NCBI GenBank assembly: GCA_000565255.1
Contig: ASRH01000004.1
Coordinates: forward strand, 124,001-188,000
Origin: Candidatus Aramenus sulfurataquae
Lineage (GTDB): Archaea; Thermoproteota; Thermoprotei_A; Sulfolobales; Sulfolobaceae
Length of the DNA: 64,000 nucleotides
Direction: 5' to 3'
In this document: piece after piece, positions 48,451 through 58,220 of the stretch
Layout of the letters: the number at the start of each line of letters is the position of its first letter
How positions within the stretch are numbered: the stretch's first letter is position 1
Notes under the pieces: model-generated
Database searches by the model: none
Told to the model about the DNA's origin: nothing
Seen by the model: only the letters and a program-made list of their open reading frames with translations
Program-made: the position numbers and the translations under genes

Positions 48451-50247
48451 ATGGAAGTAAAGCAGGAGAAGTTGTCGTTCCTTGTGGTTATCGTCCTGCC
48501 CGTAATTTTAGCCGTAGTCTATAAGGACCCTTTCTTTCTTTTGCTTTCTATGATATCTTTAATTCTCATTCTCAAGAGAGGACTCATAGACTTAGGCTCG
48601 CTTTGGTTTCTTGGACAGTCTAAGCCAGCTCTAGCTGTTAAGGTAGATGAAGGGTTAATTATTAGCGGGAACGAGTACATAGGCGTCGTGGAGGTACACG
48701 ACGTTCCGGTAAACTACAGAGACGTCTCGGAACTAAGCCTCAAGAACCTCATCGTGTCGTTTTACAAGGTGGTGAACGTTGGCAAGCAAGTGGACATAAC
48801 ATTTAGGAAGAAACACGTGGATATAGGAAAATATAAGGAAAAGCTCATTCATAGGGCTCAGAACTTGAGAGTGATTGTTGAATCAGATCCCTCCAACACC
48901 AGAGCAAGAAGCGAGTTAGATCTAGTAAACAACATCTTGGAAAGACTTAACGAAGGTGAGATTCCTTTTAAATACGTCATCTTTATCCTGGTGCGTTCGT
49001 CGAGCAAGGAAGAGGCGTTGCAGATTTCCAAGGTTATAATCAGGGGACTAGACGGACTAGGCCTTAAGGCCAGACTGGCTAGTAGAGCTGATATATTAGA
49101 CCTCCTGTTCCTCAAGGAGCTCAAAGACGGTTCCACAGCGCTTTCATTGCAAGTTCCTTTTCTCACGCCCTTTTCAGTAGAGAAGCTACCAGAGCTGGAA
49201 GTGAGGTCGGAGGGAATCTATTTAGGTAACGACATTGAGAGGAACATGCCTGTCTTCTGGAACATAGAAAAGGTTGAGAACCCACAAATGTTGGTCATAG
49301 GGCCCTCGGGTTCCGGAAAGACAGAGTTCCTCATTTCTGTAGGCTCAAAAATAGCGTTACAAGAGTCTATTCCAGTGCTGTTCTTTGACGTAAAGGGCGA
49401 CATAAAGAGGAGGTTAAGGGAGAGGAAAGTTCCATTCAAGTTGCTGAACCCTCTTCTGTATAGTATATCGATGCTGGAGCCAAATTCCGTACACTATACG
49501 CTAAGGGCAATACAGCTGGAGAGGATTATAGCGAATTCGTTTTCTTTGGATAGGGTATACAGTTCAATAATCTTTCACCTCCTCAATTCCCTATTTGAGG
49601 AATACGCCTCGGGAAAGCTGCAGAAGTTAAGCTGGGATCTAGTAGAGGAAAGGGCCAAAAACCAGTTTGACGAAGTTACCTTCCTCGTCTTGTCAAAGAT
49701 CATCGAAATATTAAAGGTAGCGGATCACGAAGGTCCCCCGTTGCTTAATCAGATCTCACAAGGAGTTAACGTGATAGACCTAAGCCTTATTAAGTCAGAG
49801 GTTTTGAGGAGATTAATAATACTCTCTGTACTTCAGGATTTTTACAACAAGTATTCCTCCATTGTCGACGAGGGACTTAGGGCCGTTTTAGTGATAGACG
49901 AAGCCTGGACCATATTAAGGAACGAGAGGGAGGAGTATCCAATTGTGTCGGACATTGTAAAGAGGGGAAGAGGCTTCGGAATATCGCTACTCATGGCAAC
50001 GCAAAACGTGGAAGACCTTGGGGATCTGGTGAACGTCTACTTAGACAACGTAGGACTGCTTGTGGTGATGAATAACGGGGACAAGAAGTTCTGGAACGAT
50101 ACTGTGAAGAGATTCGCTAGTATAACCGACCAAGACGTGGAGATTAGGCTCTCTTACATGGGAAAGGGGGAAGCACTAGTGAGATTCTTAGGAGACCCAA
50201 GGCCATTGATCGTTAAATTACACGTGCTAGCTGCTGGCCCTGTCTAG
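48451..50247 (+). CDS. cedB: CedB: HerA/VirB4-type ATPase of the DNA-import system
   Basis: The 598-residue protein has two N-terminal membrane helices (about 8-25 and 28-42), a beta-rich linker domain, then a HerA/VirB4 ATPase with Walker A 'GPSGSGKTEFL' (about residue 290), Walker B 'AVLVIDEAWTIL' (about 478), and 'RGRGFGISLLMATQN'. This is the size and layout of CedB, which powers uptake of single-stranded DNA between Sulfolobales cells after DNA damage. Its position just before the lysine/arginine cluster fits my recollection of the Sulfolobus acidocaldarius order. The cedA membrane genes are not in the window. Confidence 0.8.
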   Translation: MEVKQEKLSFLVVIVLPVILAVVYKDPFFLLLSMISLILILKRGLIDLGSLWFLGQSKPALAVKVDEGLIISGNEYIGVVEVHDVPVNYRDVSELSLKNLIVSFYKVVNVGKQVDITFRKKHVDIGKYKEKLIHRAQNLRVIVESDPSNTRARSELDLVNNILERLNEGEIPFKYVIFILVRSSSKEEALQISKVIIRGLDGLGLKARLASRADILDLLFLKELKDGSTALSLQVPFLTPFSVEKLPELEVRSEGIYLGNDIERNMPVFWNIEKVENPQMLVIGPSGSGKTEFLISVGSKIALQESIPVLFFDVKGDIKRRLRERKVPFKLLNPLLYSISMLEPNSVHYTLRAIQLERIIANSFSLDRVYSSIIFHLLNSLFEEYASGKLQKLSWDLVEERAKNQFDEVTFLVLSKIIEILKVADHEGPPLLNQISQGVNVIDLSLIKSEVLRRLIILSVLQDFYNKYSSIVDEGLRAVLVIDEAWTILRNEREEYPIVSDIVKRGRGFGISLLMATQNVEDLGDLVNVYLDNVGLLVVMNNGDKKFWNDTVKRFASITDQDVEIRLSYMGKGEALVRFLGDPRPLIVKLHVLAAGPV

Positions 50248-50652
50248 TATTACTTGGATCGCCGTCTTGATCTTGTTTAGGGTAAGGTCTTCCTTTACGT
50301 TGCTGATTGCTATTTCCTTGATAGCATCGTTGTCAAACACTATGTTATAGTCTATTTTGTCAGTCGCCTTGGAGTCCTCCAGGATCTTACTGAGGGCGTT
50401 GAGGTAAGCTCTGTGCAATGACAACTTTCTCCTCATTACTATTTTAGCTATTGGCGGAGTAAAGTAAACCTCAGCGACGATTTCTCCCCTTCTGTTCTTT
50501 ATGGAGTCTATGCTCCCCTTATTACCTCTGACCGGAGCGTAACCAGACTCTACTAGGCTCAGTAAGTACTCGTAGTATTCAAGTTCCTTTTTAAGTGACG
50601 ATATCTTGCTCTCCAGAAACTTCTTAAGCTCGTCGGTGTTGGTTTCCATCAT
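50227..50652 (-). CDS. Hypothetical protein with N-terminal coiled coil
   Basis: The 141-residue protein begins with a coiled coil ('ELKKFLESKISSLKKELEYY') and ends with a mixed alpha/beta domain ('EIVAEVYFTPPIAKIVMRRK', then helices). It converges with cedB over 21 bases and diverges from the lysine/arginine cluster, whose promoter lies in the 57-bp gap. Whether it works with CedB is unknown. Confidence 0.6.
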   Translation of the reverse strand: MMETNTDELKKFLESKISSLKKELEYYEYLLSLVESGYAPVRGNKGSIDSIKNRRGEIVAEVYFTPPIAKIVMRRKLSLHRAYLNALSKILEDSKATDKIDYNIVFDNDAIKEIAISNVKEDLTLNKIKTAIQVILDRASS

Positions 50653-50709
50653 TAAAATCTAGTTGAATTCATTATTATTTATAAGTTGAGTTTTGACTTT
50701 GTTGATTAA

Positions 50710-51759
50710 ATGATAAGAGTAGCAGTTGTCGGAGGTTCTGGTTACACGGGGCTTGAGCTCCTAAGGATACTAGCAGTCCATAGGGAAGTAGAAGTTACGA
50801 TGATAACATCAAGAGAGTACGCAGGCAAGCCCATCTCCTTAGTACATCCCAACTTGAGGGGAATCTACAACATGAACTTCAGCGACTTTTCGCTCGACAA
50901 GGTAGGGGATAGGGCGGACACGGTGTTTCTAGCATTACCTCACACCGTATCGCTGAATTACGTACCTAAGCTACTTGAAATGGGGTTACAAGTGGTAGAC
51001 CTCAGCGCAGACTTCAGGCTAAAGAACCCGGAGTTATACAAGGTCTGGTACGACATAGAGCACCCATATCCAGATCTCCTCAAAAAAGCTGTTTACGGCC
51101 TGCCCGAGCTTCATTTCGAGGAGCTCAAGGGTGCAAAGCTAATAGCGTCTCCTGGATGTAACGCCACAGCTACAATACTTGCCCTAGCCCCAATAGTGGC
51201 CTCCGGTATCACGAGCGATCTTAGATTCGTTAGCGACGTGAAGGTCTCCAGTAGTGAGGGGGGAGCTAAGCCACACGAAGGTTCGCACCATCCAGAAAGG
51301 GAGAACGCGATAAGACCTTACGAGGCTACGGGGCACAGACACGCAGCGGAGGCCGAACAGGAGCTTAGTAGATTAGCTGGAAAAGAAGTTAAGGTCAGCA
51401 TAGTCCCCCATGCCGTAAGCAGTGTAAGAGGCGCCCTAGCTTCAGCTCACGTTTGGACAGACATTCCCTTAAAGGAAATGGACGTATGGAAGAGAGTAGC
51501 CGAGTTCTATCGCGGTAGGAAGTTCATCAGAATAATAAGGGGGAACGTTCATCCGTATCCAGATCCGAAGTACGTAATAGGTAGCAACTTTGCCGACGTA
51601 GGTTTTGCTGTTGAGACCAGAGTCAATAGGCTGACTATGTTTGCCGCAATCGACAACCTCATGAAGGGCGCTGCTGGACAAGCAGTGCAAAGCTTTAACA
51701 TCTCCAACGGTCTAAGCGAGGACGAGGGGCTAAGACTACCTCCACTGAGGCCTGCGTAA
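50710..51759 (+). CDS. lysY: LysW-gamma-glutamyl-phosphate / aminoadipyl-phosphate reductase
   Basis: The 349-residue protein is of the ArgC/LysY type: NADP motif 'VAVVGGSGYTGLELLRIL', catalytic cysteine in 'LIASPGCNATATILAL', and a late His in 'KVSIVPHAV'. In the LysW system it reduces the LysW-bound acyl phosphate to a semialdehyde, for lysine and, in Sulfolobales, probably also arginine. It overlaps lysZ by one base (TAATG). Confidence 0.9.
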   Translation: MIRVAVVGGSGYTGLELLRILAVHREVEVTMITSREYAGKPISLVHPNLRGIYNMNFSDFSLDKVGDRADTVFLALPHTVSLNYVPKLLEMGLQVVDLSADFRLKNPELYKVWYDIEHPYPDLLKKAVYGLPELHFEELKGAKLIASPGCNATATILALAPIVASGITSDLRFVSDVKVSSSEGGAKPHEGSHHPERENAIRPYEATGHRHAAEAEQELSRLAGKEVKVSIVPHAVSSVRGALASAHVWTDIPLKEMDVWKRVAEFYRGRKFIRIIRGNVHPYPDPKYVIGSNFADVGFAVETRVNRLTMFAAIDNLMKGAAGQAVQSFNISNGLSEDEGLRLPPLRPA

Positions 51760-52547
51760 TGATAGTCGTAAAAGCCGGTGGAAGGATAATAAGGGACAAC
51801 TTTGAGCAGTTAGTTAACAGTCTGAGCAAGCTTAACGAAAAGGTCGTATTCGTCCACGGGGGCGGGGACATAGTATCCGAGTACTCCAAGAGGATGGGAG
51901 TAGAGCCAGTATTCGTGACCTCTCCTGAGGGAATAAGAAGTAGGTACACTAGCAAGGAGGAACTGGAAGTCTTTATCATGGTAATGAACTTAATTAATAA
52001 AAGAATAGTTACAGGCTTAGTCAGCAAGGGGAAGAAGGCTATAGGGATCACAGGGGCGGACGGACCTTCAGTTTTAGCCCAGAGGAAGAAGAAAATAGTC
52101 ATCGTAGACGAGAGGGGAAGGAAAAGGATTATTGAAGGAGGTTACACGGGCAAAATTACTTCAGTTAACTCAGACTACATAGTCTCCCTCTTCTCAAGCG
52201 TGGACAGCGTAATCGTAGCGCCGTTAGCTGTCGACTTAGAGGAGAACACCCTCCTAAACGTTGATGGAGATCAAATGGCCTTTAGCATAGCAAAGGCGCT
52301 CAAGGCCGAGACCCTAGTTTTCTTGACAGACGTAGAGGGCGTGTTATTTGAAGGCAAAGTAGTTCCCAAAATGAGCGTAACAGAGGCAAAGGAGATGTCG
52401 AAAAAGGTTGGGGCGGGTATGAACAGGAAAATACTCATGGCAGCTGAGGCTGTGGAGTCAGGGGTTGGCAAGGTTATAATATCTTCTGGAAAAATAGAAG
52501 ATTCAATAAACAACGCGTTAAAAGGAAATGGAACGGTGATAGTTTGA
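51759..52547 (+). CDS. lysZ: LysW-aminoadipate / glutamate kinase
   Basis: The 262-residue amino-acid kinase has 'VVKAGGRIIRDN', 'VHGGGDIVSEY' and 'DVEGVLFEGKVVPKMSV', as in ArgB/LysZ. It phosphorylates the LysW-bound side-chain carboxylate. It overlaps both neighbours by one to four bases, which supports coordinated translation. Confidence 0.9.
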   Translation: MIVVKAGGRIIRDNFEQLVNSLSKLNEKVVFVHGGGDIVSEYSKRMGVEPVFVTSPEGIRSRYTSKEELEVFIMVMNLINKRIVTGLVSKGKKAIGITGADGPSVLAQRKKKIVIVDERGRKRIIEGGYTGKITSVNSDYIVSLFSSVDSVIVAPLAVDLEENTLLNVDGDQMAFSIAKALKAETLVFLTDVEGVLFEGKVVPKMSVTEAKEMSKKVGAGMNRKILMAAEAVESGVGKVIISSGKIEDSINNALKGNGTVIV

Positions 52548-52969
52548 GTTCCAAGGTAGACGACAAGGACCTAAAGATATTGGAGTTTTTAAAGAAAAAC
52601 GCTAGGACACCTTATACTATTATAGCAAAGGAACTTAAGATAAGCGAGGCTGCGGTTAGGAAAAGAATAGAGAAGTTGATAAGGCAGGACGTAATCAAGA
52701 GATTTACCATAGAATACGAGCTGGAGAACGAAGTGAAGGCAATTGTGATGGTCAAGTCTACTCCGCAGATCCCCACCCCTGAGATATCCAAGAAGATAGT
52801 TAAGATCTCTGGCGTGGAAACTGTTTACGAGACCACTGGGGACTACGACATAATAGTCATAGTGAGGGGAATAAACATAGCCTCAATCAATAAGACGATA
52901 GATGAGATTAGGAGCATCCAGGGTGTAGTAGGTACTAACAGTACTATAATACTTCGTACATGGTTTTAA
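52544..52969 (+). CDS. lysM: LysM-type Lrp/AsnC regulator
   Basis: The 141-residue protein has an N-terminal helix-turn-helix ('KILEFLKKNARTPYTIIAKE') and an RAM effector domain ('VSGVETVYETTGDYD'-type strands). In Sulfolobus, LysM is encoded within the lysine cluster and controls lysW expression with lysine as effector. The TTG start overlaps the TGA of lysZ (TTGA). A perfect palindrome follows its stop, in front of lysW. Confidence 0.88.
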   Translation: MSSKVDDKDLKILEFLKKNARTPYTIIAKELKISEAAVRKRIEKLIRQDVIKRFTIEYELENEVKAIVMVKSTPQIPTPEISKKIVKISGVETVYETTGDYDIIVIVRGINIASINKTIDEIRSIQGVVGTNSTIILRTWF

Positions 52970-52978
52970 GTTCGAACT
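52969..52978. promoter_or_regulatory. Palindrome AGTTCGAACT before lysW
   Basis: This 10-bp perfect palindrome begins at the last base of the lysM stop, and a partial second copy (TTTGAACAC) follows at about 52998-53006, flanking A/T-rich promoter elements (CATATAAG and TGTATATT). A binding site for LysM is the natural suggestion. Confidence 0.4.
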
Positions 52979-53036
52979 ACTTATTTTCATATAAGCTTTT
53001 GAACACTTTACTTGTATATTTGATACTTGACCCAAT

Positions 53037-53207
53037 ATGGTATCCTTAAAATGCCCCGTTTGTGGAGGAACAGTAAACGTCCCAGACGACGCTTTGCCAG
53101 GGGAAATAATAGAGCACGAATGTGGAGCCCAACTTGAGGTATATAACGACAAAGGTAGGTTAGCCCTTAGGTTAGCAGAGCAAGTAGGTGAGGACTGGGG
53201 AGAGTGA
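53037..53207 (+). CDS. lysW: LysW amino-group carrier protein
   Basis: This 56-residue acidic protein has a zinc site (CPVC and a later Cys in 'HECGAQ') and the defining C-terminus EDWGE, whose last Glu is joined through its side chain to aminoadipate or glutamate by LysX/ArgX. All following steps use it as a carrier. ATG 53037 is preceded by a TGTATATT TATA-like box; lysX starts at a GTG overlapping its stop. Confidence 0.95.
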   Translation: MVSLKCPVCGGTVNVPDDALPGEIIEHECGAQLEVYNDKGRLALRLAEQVGEDWGE

Positions 53208-54055
53208 TTTTAGGTATAGCGTACGACCTAGCTAGGTGGGAGGAGAAGAATCTCTTCCACGAGGCCCAGAGGCTAGGTCATAAGGTAGTGCCTTTGTTTT
53301 CCAAGGATTTTTACGTCCTTTTCTCAGAGGACAATGGTCTTCCAAGTATGGACGTGGTTATTCAGAGGAATACCTCCCACAGTAGGGCGTTTTCTACGTC
53401 GGCGATCTTAGAGAGCCTTAACTACAAAGTTGTCAACGACTCCTCTACGTTAATGCGGTGTGAAAACAAGCTTGTGACAACGTCCATCCTAGCGAGACAT
53501 GGCATACCGGTGCCCAAGACTGGGATAGCCTTCTCCAAGGAACACGCGTTTGAGATAGCTAATAAGCTGGGGTACCCAGTGGTAGTGAAACCAGTGGAGG
53601 GTAGTTGGGGTAGGATGGTAGCCAAGGCAGATAACGAGGACTCGCTGAGGAGCCTTTTCGAGTACCAAGAGTATACTACAATGCCCTACAAGTACGTTTA
53701 CTACGTCCAGGAGTTCGTGGAGAAGCCTAACAGAGACATAAGGATATTTGTCGTGGGGGACGAGACGCCAGTAGGGATATACAGGGTTAACTCCAAGAAC
53801 TGGAGGACTAACACAGCGCTTGGAGCAACTGCAGAACCATTGAAGATAGATGAAGAACTAAGGGAGTTAGCGTTAAAGGTTAAGGAAGTCATAGGGGGAT
53901 TTTTCTTGGGCATTGACGTCTTTGAGGACAAGGACAGGGGCTACTTGGTAGGCGAAGTAAATGGAGTTCCAGAATATAAAAACACAGTTAGGGTAAACAA
54001 TTTTAACCTATCGGAGTACTTGATCAGAAAGCTCGAGGAGTGGATTAGGAAATGA
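53204..54055 (+). CDS. lysX: LysW ligase LysX/ArgX (ATP-grasp)
   Basis: The 283-residue protein is a RimK-type ATP-grasp ligase: '[17 protein letters not shown]', '[20 protein letters not shown]' and the metal site '[15 protein letters not shown]'. It attaches aminoadipate and/or glutamate to LysW. Whether this copy is LysX (aminoadipate) or ArgX (glutamate) cannot be told by eye; a second copy would be expected elsewhere. GTG start within the lysW stop (GTGA). Confidence 0.88.
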   Translation: MILGIAYDLARWEEKNLFHEAQRLGHKVVPLFSKDFYVLFSEDNGLPSMDVVIQRNTSHSRAFSTSAILESLNYKVVNDSSTLMRCENKLVTTSILARHGIPVPKTGIAFSKEHAFEIANKLGYPVVVKPVEGSWGRMVAKADNEDSLRSLFEYQEYTTMPYKYVYYVQEFVEKPNRDIRIFVVGDETPVGIYRVNSKNWRTNTALGATAEPLKIDEELRELALKVKEVIGGFFLGIDVFEDKDRGYLVGEVNGVPEYKNTVRVNNFNLSEYLIRKLEEWIRK

Positions 54056-55215
54056 AAATGATAAAATTCTACTCTAGCAGGAACCTCAGGATAGTGAAGG
54101 GAGAAGGACAATACGTGTGGGACGACAAGGGCAGCAAGTACCTCGACCTTCACGCAGGTCACGGAGTAGCCTTCCTCGGTCACAACAACAAGACAGTGGT
54201 AGAGTACCTAGAGAGGCAGATGTCTCAGATAATGACCTTAACCACGGCATTTGACACTCCAATAAGGGAGGAGATGCTAAGGGAGTTGGACAAGGTTAAG
54301 ACTGGCGACCTGGATAACGTGTTCCTCCTGAACAGCGGGACAGAAGCAGTGGAGTTAGCGCTAAAGACGGCGAGGAAAATTACTGGAAGGAAGAAGGTTA
54401 TTGCTTTCAAGAACTCCTTCCACGGGAGGACTTTTGGCTCCTTAGCAGTAACGTGGAACAAAAAATACAGGGAGCCCTTTGAGCCCCTCCCCGGTCCCGT
54501 GGAGTTCCTTGAGTTCAATAACGTCGAGGAACTAAAGAAAATTGATGAAAGTACTGGGGCTGTTATAGTGGAGCCAGTACAAGGAGAAGGCGGTGTAATC
54601 CCGGCAACAGAGGAATTTATGAAGGAACTACGGAGGGTAACCCAGGAGAAGGGTGTACTCCTAATAGTAGACGAGGTACAAGCGGGTTTCGGAAGGACTG
54701 GAAAGGTGTGGGCTCATCAACACTTCGGCATAACTCCGGACATAATGACCGCGGGTAAGGCAATAGGCGGCGGGTTCCCTGTAAGCGCTACCTTTATGCC
54801 GGACTGGATAGCGGAGAAGCTAGAAGAAGGCGACCACGGAACTACCTATGGCGGTAACCCAATGGCTGCCGCGGCTGTCACGGCCTCAGTTAAAGTACTC
54901 CTAGAGAACAACGTACCCCAGCAGGCGTGGGAAAAGGGCCAGATGTTCATGAGGATGCTTAAGGAATCGTTGTCCGAGTTTAAGTCTGTAAGGGAAGTCA
55001 GGGGACTGGGGTTAATGATAGGAGTAGACCTAAGGCTAAATCCAGGAAAAGCAATAAAGGTGATGCAGGACAACGGGGTTCTCTCCATAAAAGCTGGAGT
55101 AACAACTATAAGGTTCTTAGCACCATTTATGATCAACAGGGAGGACATGGAGTGGACTTTAAATGCGCTTAGAAAAGGAATCACTGAAACAGAGGGCAAA
55201 ATCTCTTCTTCTTGA
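54052..55215 (+). CDS. lysJ: LysW-aminoadipate/ornithine semialdehyde aminotransferase
   Basis: The 387-residue class-III PLP aminotransferase has '[20 protein letters not shown]', '[11 protein letters not shown]', '[12 protein letters not shown]' and the Schiff-base Lys in '[14 protein letters not shown]'. It transaminates the LysW-bound semialdehyde with glutamate. Its end overlaps lysK by 53 bases. Confidence 0.92.
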   Translation: MKMIKFYSSRNLRIVKGEGQYVWDDKGSKYLDLHAGHGVAFLGHNNKTVVEYLERQMSQIMTLTTAFDTPIREEMLRELDKVKTGDLDNVFLLNSGTEAVELALKTARKITGRKKVIAFKNSFHGRTFGSLAVTWNKKYREPFEPLPGPVEFLEFNNVEELKKIDESTGAVIVEPVQGEGGVIPATEEFMKELRRVTQEKGVLLIVDEVQAGFGRTGKVWAHQHFGITPDIMTAGKAIGGGFPVSATFMPDWIAEKLEEGDHGTTYGGNPMAAAAVTASVKVLLENNVPQQAWEKGQMFMRMLKESLSEFKSVREVRGLGLMIGVDLRLNPGKAIKVMQDNGVLSIKAGVTTIRFLAPFMINREDMEWTLNALRKGITETEGKISSS

Positions 55216-56206
55216 GATTCTCTCAATTTATACTCCTTCTGGCGAGGAAGGGAAAGCAAGGAGCTTTTTTGAAAAGGTCTCCAGGGATTTAAACCTTCCC
55301 CTCAAGGTGACCACCACTAACTCCTATTTGTTAGGGGATGGCAATAAGGTACTCTTGGCGTCCCACGTGGACACTGTACCAGGATACATAGAGCCAAGGG
55401 CAGAAGGAGAGACAGTGTATGGTAGGGGGGCTGTTGATGACAAGGGTCCACTGGTGGCCATGCTTTTAGCCGCGTGGCTAGCAAACGAGCAAGGGAGAAA
55501 AGTGACTTTTGTTGCCCTCTCAGACGAGGAAAACAGGAGCGCTGGCGCGAGGGAACTAGTGAAGAGCGGGATGAAGTTCGAGCACGTGATAGTGGGGGAG
55601 CCAAGTAATACGAAGAACGTGGTAGTGGAGTACAGAGGAGTGGCGCACTTAGACGTTGTGTGTAAGGGGGAGGCACAACACTCTTCCTCGTCTACTAAGA
55701 ACCTCATTCTTGAGGTAGCTGATAAAATAAAGGCGATAAGCGCTCTACCCTCTATCTACGATAAGCCCTCAATAGTGCCCACTATAATAAGGGCAGGGGA
55801 CAGAGTGAACGTAACGCCCTCAGAACTGTACCTGCACTTTGATGTGAGGTATCCCTACGGCTACTCCTTGGACTCAATTGTGGAAAAAATAAGAGGCGAA
55901 TTTACCGACTGCGAGGTTAAGATAACCGAACACGTGGAGCCCGTAAGGGTTTCCCCTAATGCCCCAGTTGTGAAGGCGGTGATGAGAGGCCTCATAAAGC
56001 AGGGTCTAAAGCCCTCCCTAGTAAGAAAGGGAGGAACAAGCGACATGAACATACTAAAGGCGATTACGGAGAGCATAGCGAATTATGGTCCTGGCGATTC
56101 GAGGCTGGAACACACTGATTTTGAGAAAATAACTCTCGATGAAATATATATAGGGATTCAAACTTATCTAAACACAATAGAAGAACTATGCTCAAGGCAG
56201 TTCTAA
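55163..56206 (+). CDS. lysK: LysW-lysine/ornithine hydrolase
   Basis: The 347-residue M20-type metallopeptidase has metal ligands in 'ASHVDTVPG', '[10 protein letters not shown]', '[13 protein letters not shown]' and a late His in 'LEHTDFEK'. It releases lysine or ornithine from LysW. The N-terminal 18 codons overlap lysJ; a shorter start may be used. It overlaps the prenyltransferase gene by 19 bases. Confidence 0.92.
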   Translation: MRLEKESLKQRAKSLLLEILSIYTPSGEEGKARSFFEKVSRDLNLPLKVTTTNSYLLGDGNKVLLASHVDTVPGYIEPRAEGETVYGRGAVDDKGPLVAMLLAAWLANEQGRKVTFVALSDEENRSAGARELVKSGMKFEHVIVGEPSNTKNVVVEYRGVAHLDVVCKGEAQHSSSSTKNLILEVADKIKAISALPSIYDKPSIVPTIIRAGDRVNVTPSELYLHFDVRYPYGYSLDSIVEKIRGEFTDCEVKITEHVEPVRVSPNAPVVKAVMRGLIKQGLKPSLVRKGGTSDMNILKAITESIANYGPGDSRLEHTDFEKITLDEIYIGIQTYLNTIEELCSRQF

Positions 56207-56961
56207 AGCCAGTTTACGTCGTATACGAGAGGTATCTCTGGAGCCAAATAAAGAACGGGCCTATACCCTCTCACGTCGCCATTATCCCTGATGGTAACAG
56301 GAGGTGGGCGAGGGAGAACAACTCTTCCGTCTCCAATGCCTATATGTTGGCCTATAAAAAACTAAGAGAGGTCTTAATATGGCTTTTAGAGCTAGGGGTT
56401 AAGAACGTGACCGTGTTTACCCTCTCCACTGAGAACTGTGAGAGGAGATCCCAAGTGGAGCTTAACGCGATACTCAGCTACATAAAAAGGGGTATAGAGG
56501 ATTTACTTACAGAGGACTTCGTCCCTAAGTACAAGGTTAGAGTAAGGGCAATAGGTAAATTAGAGAAGCTCCCCAACGACCTAAGATCCTTAGTCTCAGA
56601 AATTGTAGAAAAATCTTCCATTTACAGCGAGAGGAGGTTAACCCTCGCTATATGTTACGGGGGGAGGCAGGAGATATTAGACGCCGTGCAGAAGTTGTTG
56701 AGGGATTACAAGAGCGGTTTGATAAGCGTTGGCGAACTAAACGAAGAACTGTTTAAGAAGTACTTTTACGATAGTGAGTTGGAGGACATAGATCTGGTTA
56801 TCAGGACTTCTGGGGAAATGAGGATAAGCAACTTCCTCCTCTGGCACATGGCCTATTCCGAGCTCTTCTTCTGCGAGGCCTATTGGCCGGAGTTCAGAAA
56901 GATAGACCTCTGGAGGGCAATAAGGTCCTACCAGAGAAGAAAGAGGAATTTCGGAGCTTAA
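56188..56961 (+). CDS. uppS: cis-Prenyltransferase (undecaprenyl/polyprenyl diphosphate synthase)
   Basis: The 257-residue protein has the signature '[15 protein letters not shown]' (catalytic Asp), 'TVFTLSTEN' and '[19 protein letters not shown]'. It makes the long polyprenyl phosphate carrier for glycosylation. It has an N-terminal extension of about 30 residues and is at the end of the lysine/arginine run by overlap with lysK. Confidence 0.92.
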   Translation: MLKAVLKPVYVVYERYLWSQIKNGPIPSHVAIIPDGNRRWARENNSSVSNAYMLAYKKLREVLIWLLELGVKNVTVFTLSTENCERRSQVELNAILSYIKRGIEDLLTEDFVPKYKVRVRAIGKLEKLPNDLRSLVSEIVEKSSIYSERRLTLAICYGGRQEILDAVQKLLRDYKSGLISVGELNEELFKKYFYDSELEDIDLVIRTSGEMRISNFLLWHMAYSELFFCEAYWPEFRKIDLWRAIRSYQRRKRNFGA

Positions 56962-56999
56962 TCTTATTTACCCATTTTCTTATTTACCATGGATAAGTA

Positions 57000-57386
57000 A
57001 TGGGAGTTTACCAAGGTAACGACATTAGGAAAATCTCTGGTGGGCTTAAGGGAGTCCACAGGATGAAGAGAAAGTATGAAATGGGTAGTCCTCCCACTGA
57101 GACTAAGCTATCTAACAAGGAAGAGAGGGAAATAGTTAGAGGGTTTGGCGGAAACCTTAAGGTGAAGCTTAAGTACACTACTTACGCTAACGTGGTAGAT
57201 CCCAACACTAAAACGGCAAAGAAGGTTAAGGTCTTAGCAGTATTGGAAACTCCCGCCAATAAGGAATACGCAAGAAGGGGAATTATAGTTAAGGGATCTA
57301 AGATAAGGACAGAGCTGGGCGTAGCTGTTGTAACTTCAAGGCCAGGACAAGACGGAGTAGTGAACGCCCTGCTGATACAGCAATGA
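57000..57386 (+). CDS. rps8e: Ribosomal protein S8e
   Basis: The 128-residue basic protein matches archaeal S8e: 'GGLKGVHRMKRKYEMGSPP' and 'IVKGSKIRTELGVAVVTSRP'. It overlaps the SRP19 gene by 4 bases. The sequence ATGGATAAGTAATG places a three-codon reading frame (56989-57000) whose stop overlaps the S8e start by one base. Confidence 0.93.
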   Translation: MGVYQGNDIRKISGGLKGVHRMKRKYEMGSPPTETKLSNKEEREIVRGFGGNLKVKLKYTTYANVVDPNTKTAKKVKVLAVLETPANKEYARRGIIVKGSKIRTELGVAVVTSRPGQDGVVNALLIQQ

Positions 57387-57661
57387 CAAACAGAGATTAC
57401 GAGGGAAAAAAAGTATCTATATGGTTAGCTTATTTTGTAGCTAGCAGTAGGAGCAAGGGAAGAAGGTATAGTAAGAAAATAAAGGTAAATGTTACCGATA
57501 TAATTAACGCTTCAAGAGAGCTCGGTCTAAATCCTGAGTACTTAGAAAAGGTTCATCCTGCTAGCAAGATTAAAGGAGTTATCATTGTGGATAAGTTGGG
57601 GAGTAAGAGCCAGACAATTAAGAAAATTATGGAGTATATTCAGTCACAACCTAAAAAGTGA
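57383..57661 (+). CDS. srp19: Signal recognition particle subunit SRP19
   Basis: The 92-residue protein fits archaeal SRP19: 'VSIWLAYFVASSRSKGRRYS' and 'LGLNPEYLEKVHPASKIKG' are the RNA-binding strand and loop regions. SRP19 binds helices 6 and 8 of SRP RNA to help SRP54 assembly. It is coupled to S8e by a 4-base overlap. Confidence 0.88.
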   Translation: MTNRDYEGKKVSIWLAYFVASSRSKGRRYSKKIKVNVTDIINASRELGLNPEYLEKVHPASKIKGVIIVDKLGSKSQTIKKIMEYIQSQPKK

Positions 57662-57880
57662 TGTTAGTGCGAAGAAAGAGAAGTTTCTTATTTTTTGATT
57701 CCCCTTCAACTACTGATGTAAGAAAGAATATGCGAATGGGAAAAATTTGACAACCTTATCTGGTAAGTCTTTAGAGGACTAAGAGGGAGGTTTAAGTTCG
57801 CGTAAGCTAATGCTTGCAGCTCAAGTCTCTTCTCTGCTCCCGTTTACTTTATATATTAAATGTGGTCATAATGAAATCGT

Positions 57881-57977
<97 letters not shown>

Positions 57978-58220
57978 CTTTACCCTAGTTTCCTGGACAA
58001 CATGAACGGCGAGTAGTCGAGTTGTTTTGAGGATAGATGACTTTTGTATTATTTGCACTTATTAGGCGCACATGGTATAGGTTATTAGTAGGTATAGCGT
58101 AAGGACTGGCATTCACAAAACTCGTCTCCAACAATCTTAGTACTTCGTTAGACGCTTTACCCTTTTGAAAGCCTGGAGCTATAGTTAAACTATTTATCTG
58201 ATGGTCTAATTTCTACTTCA

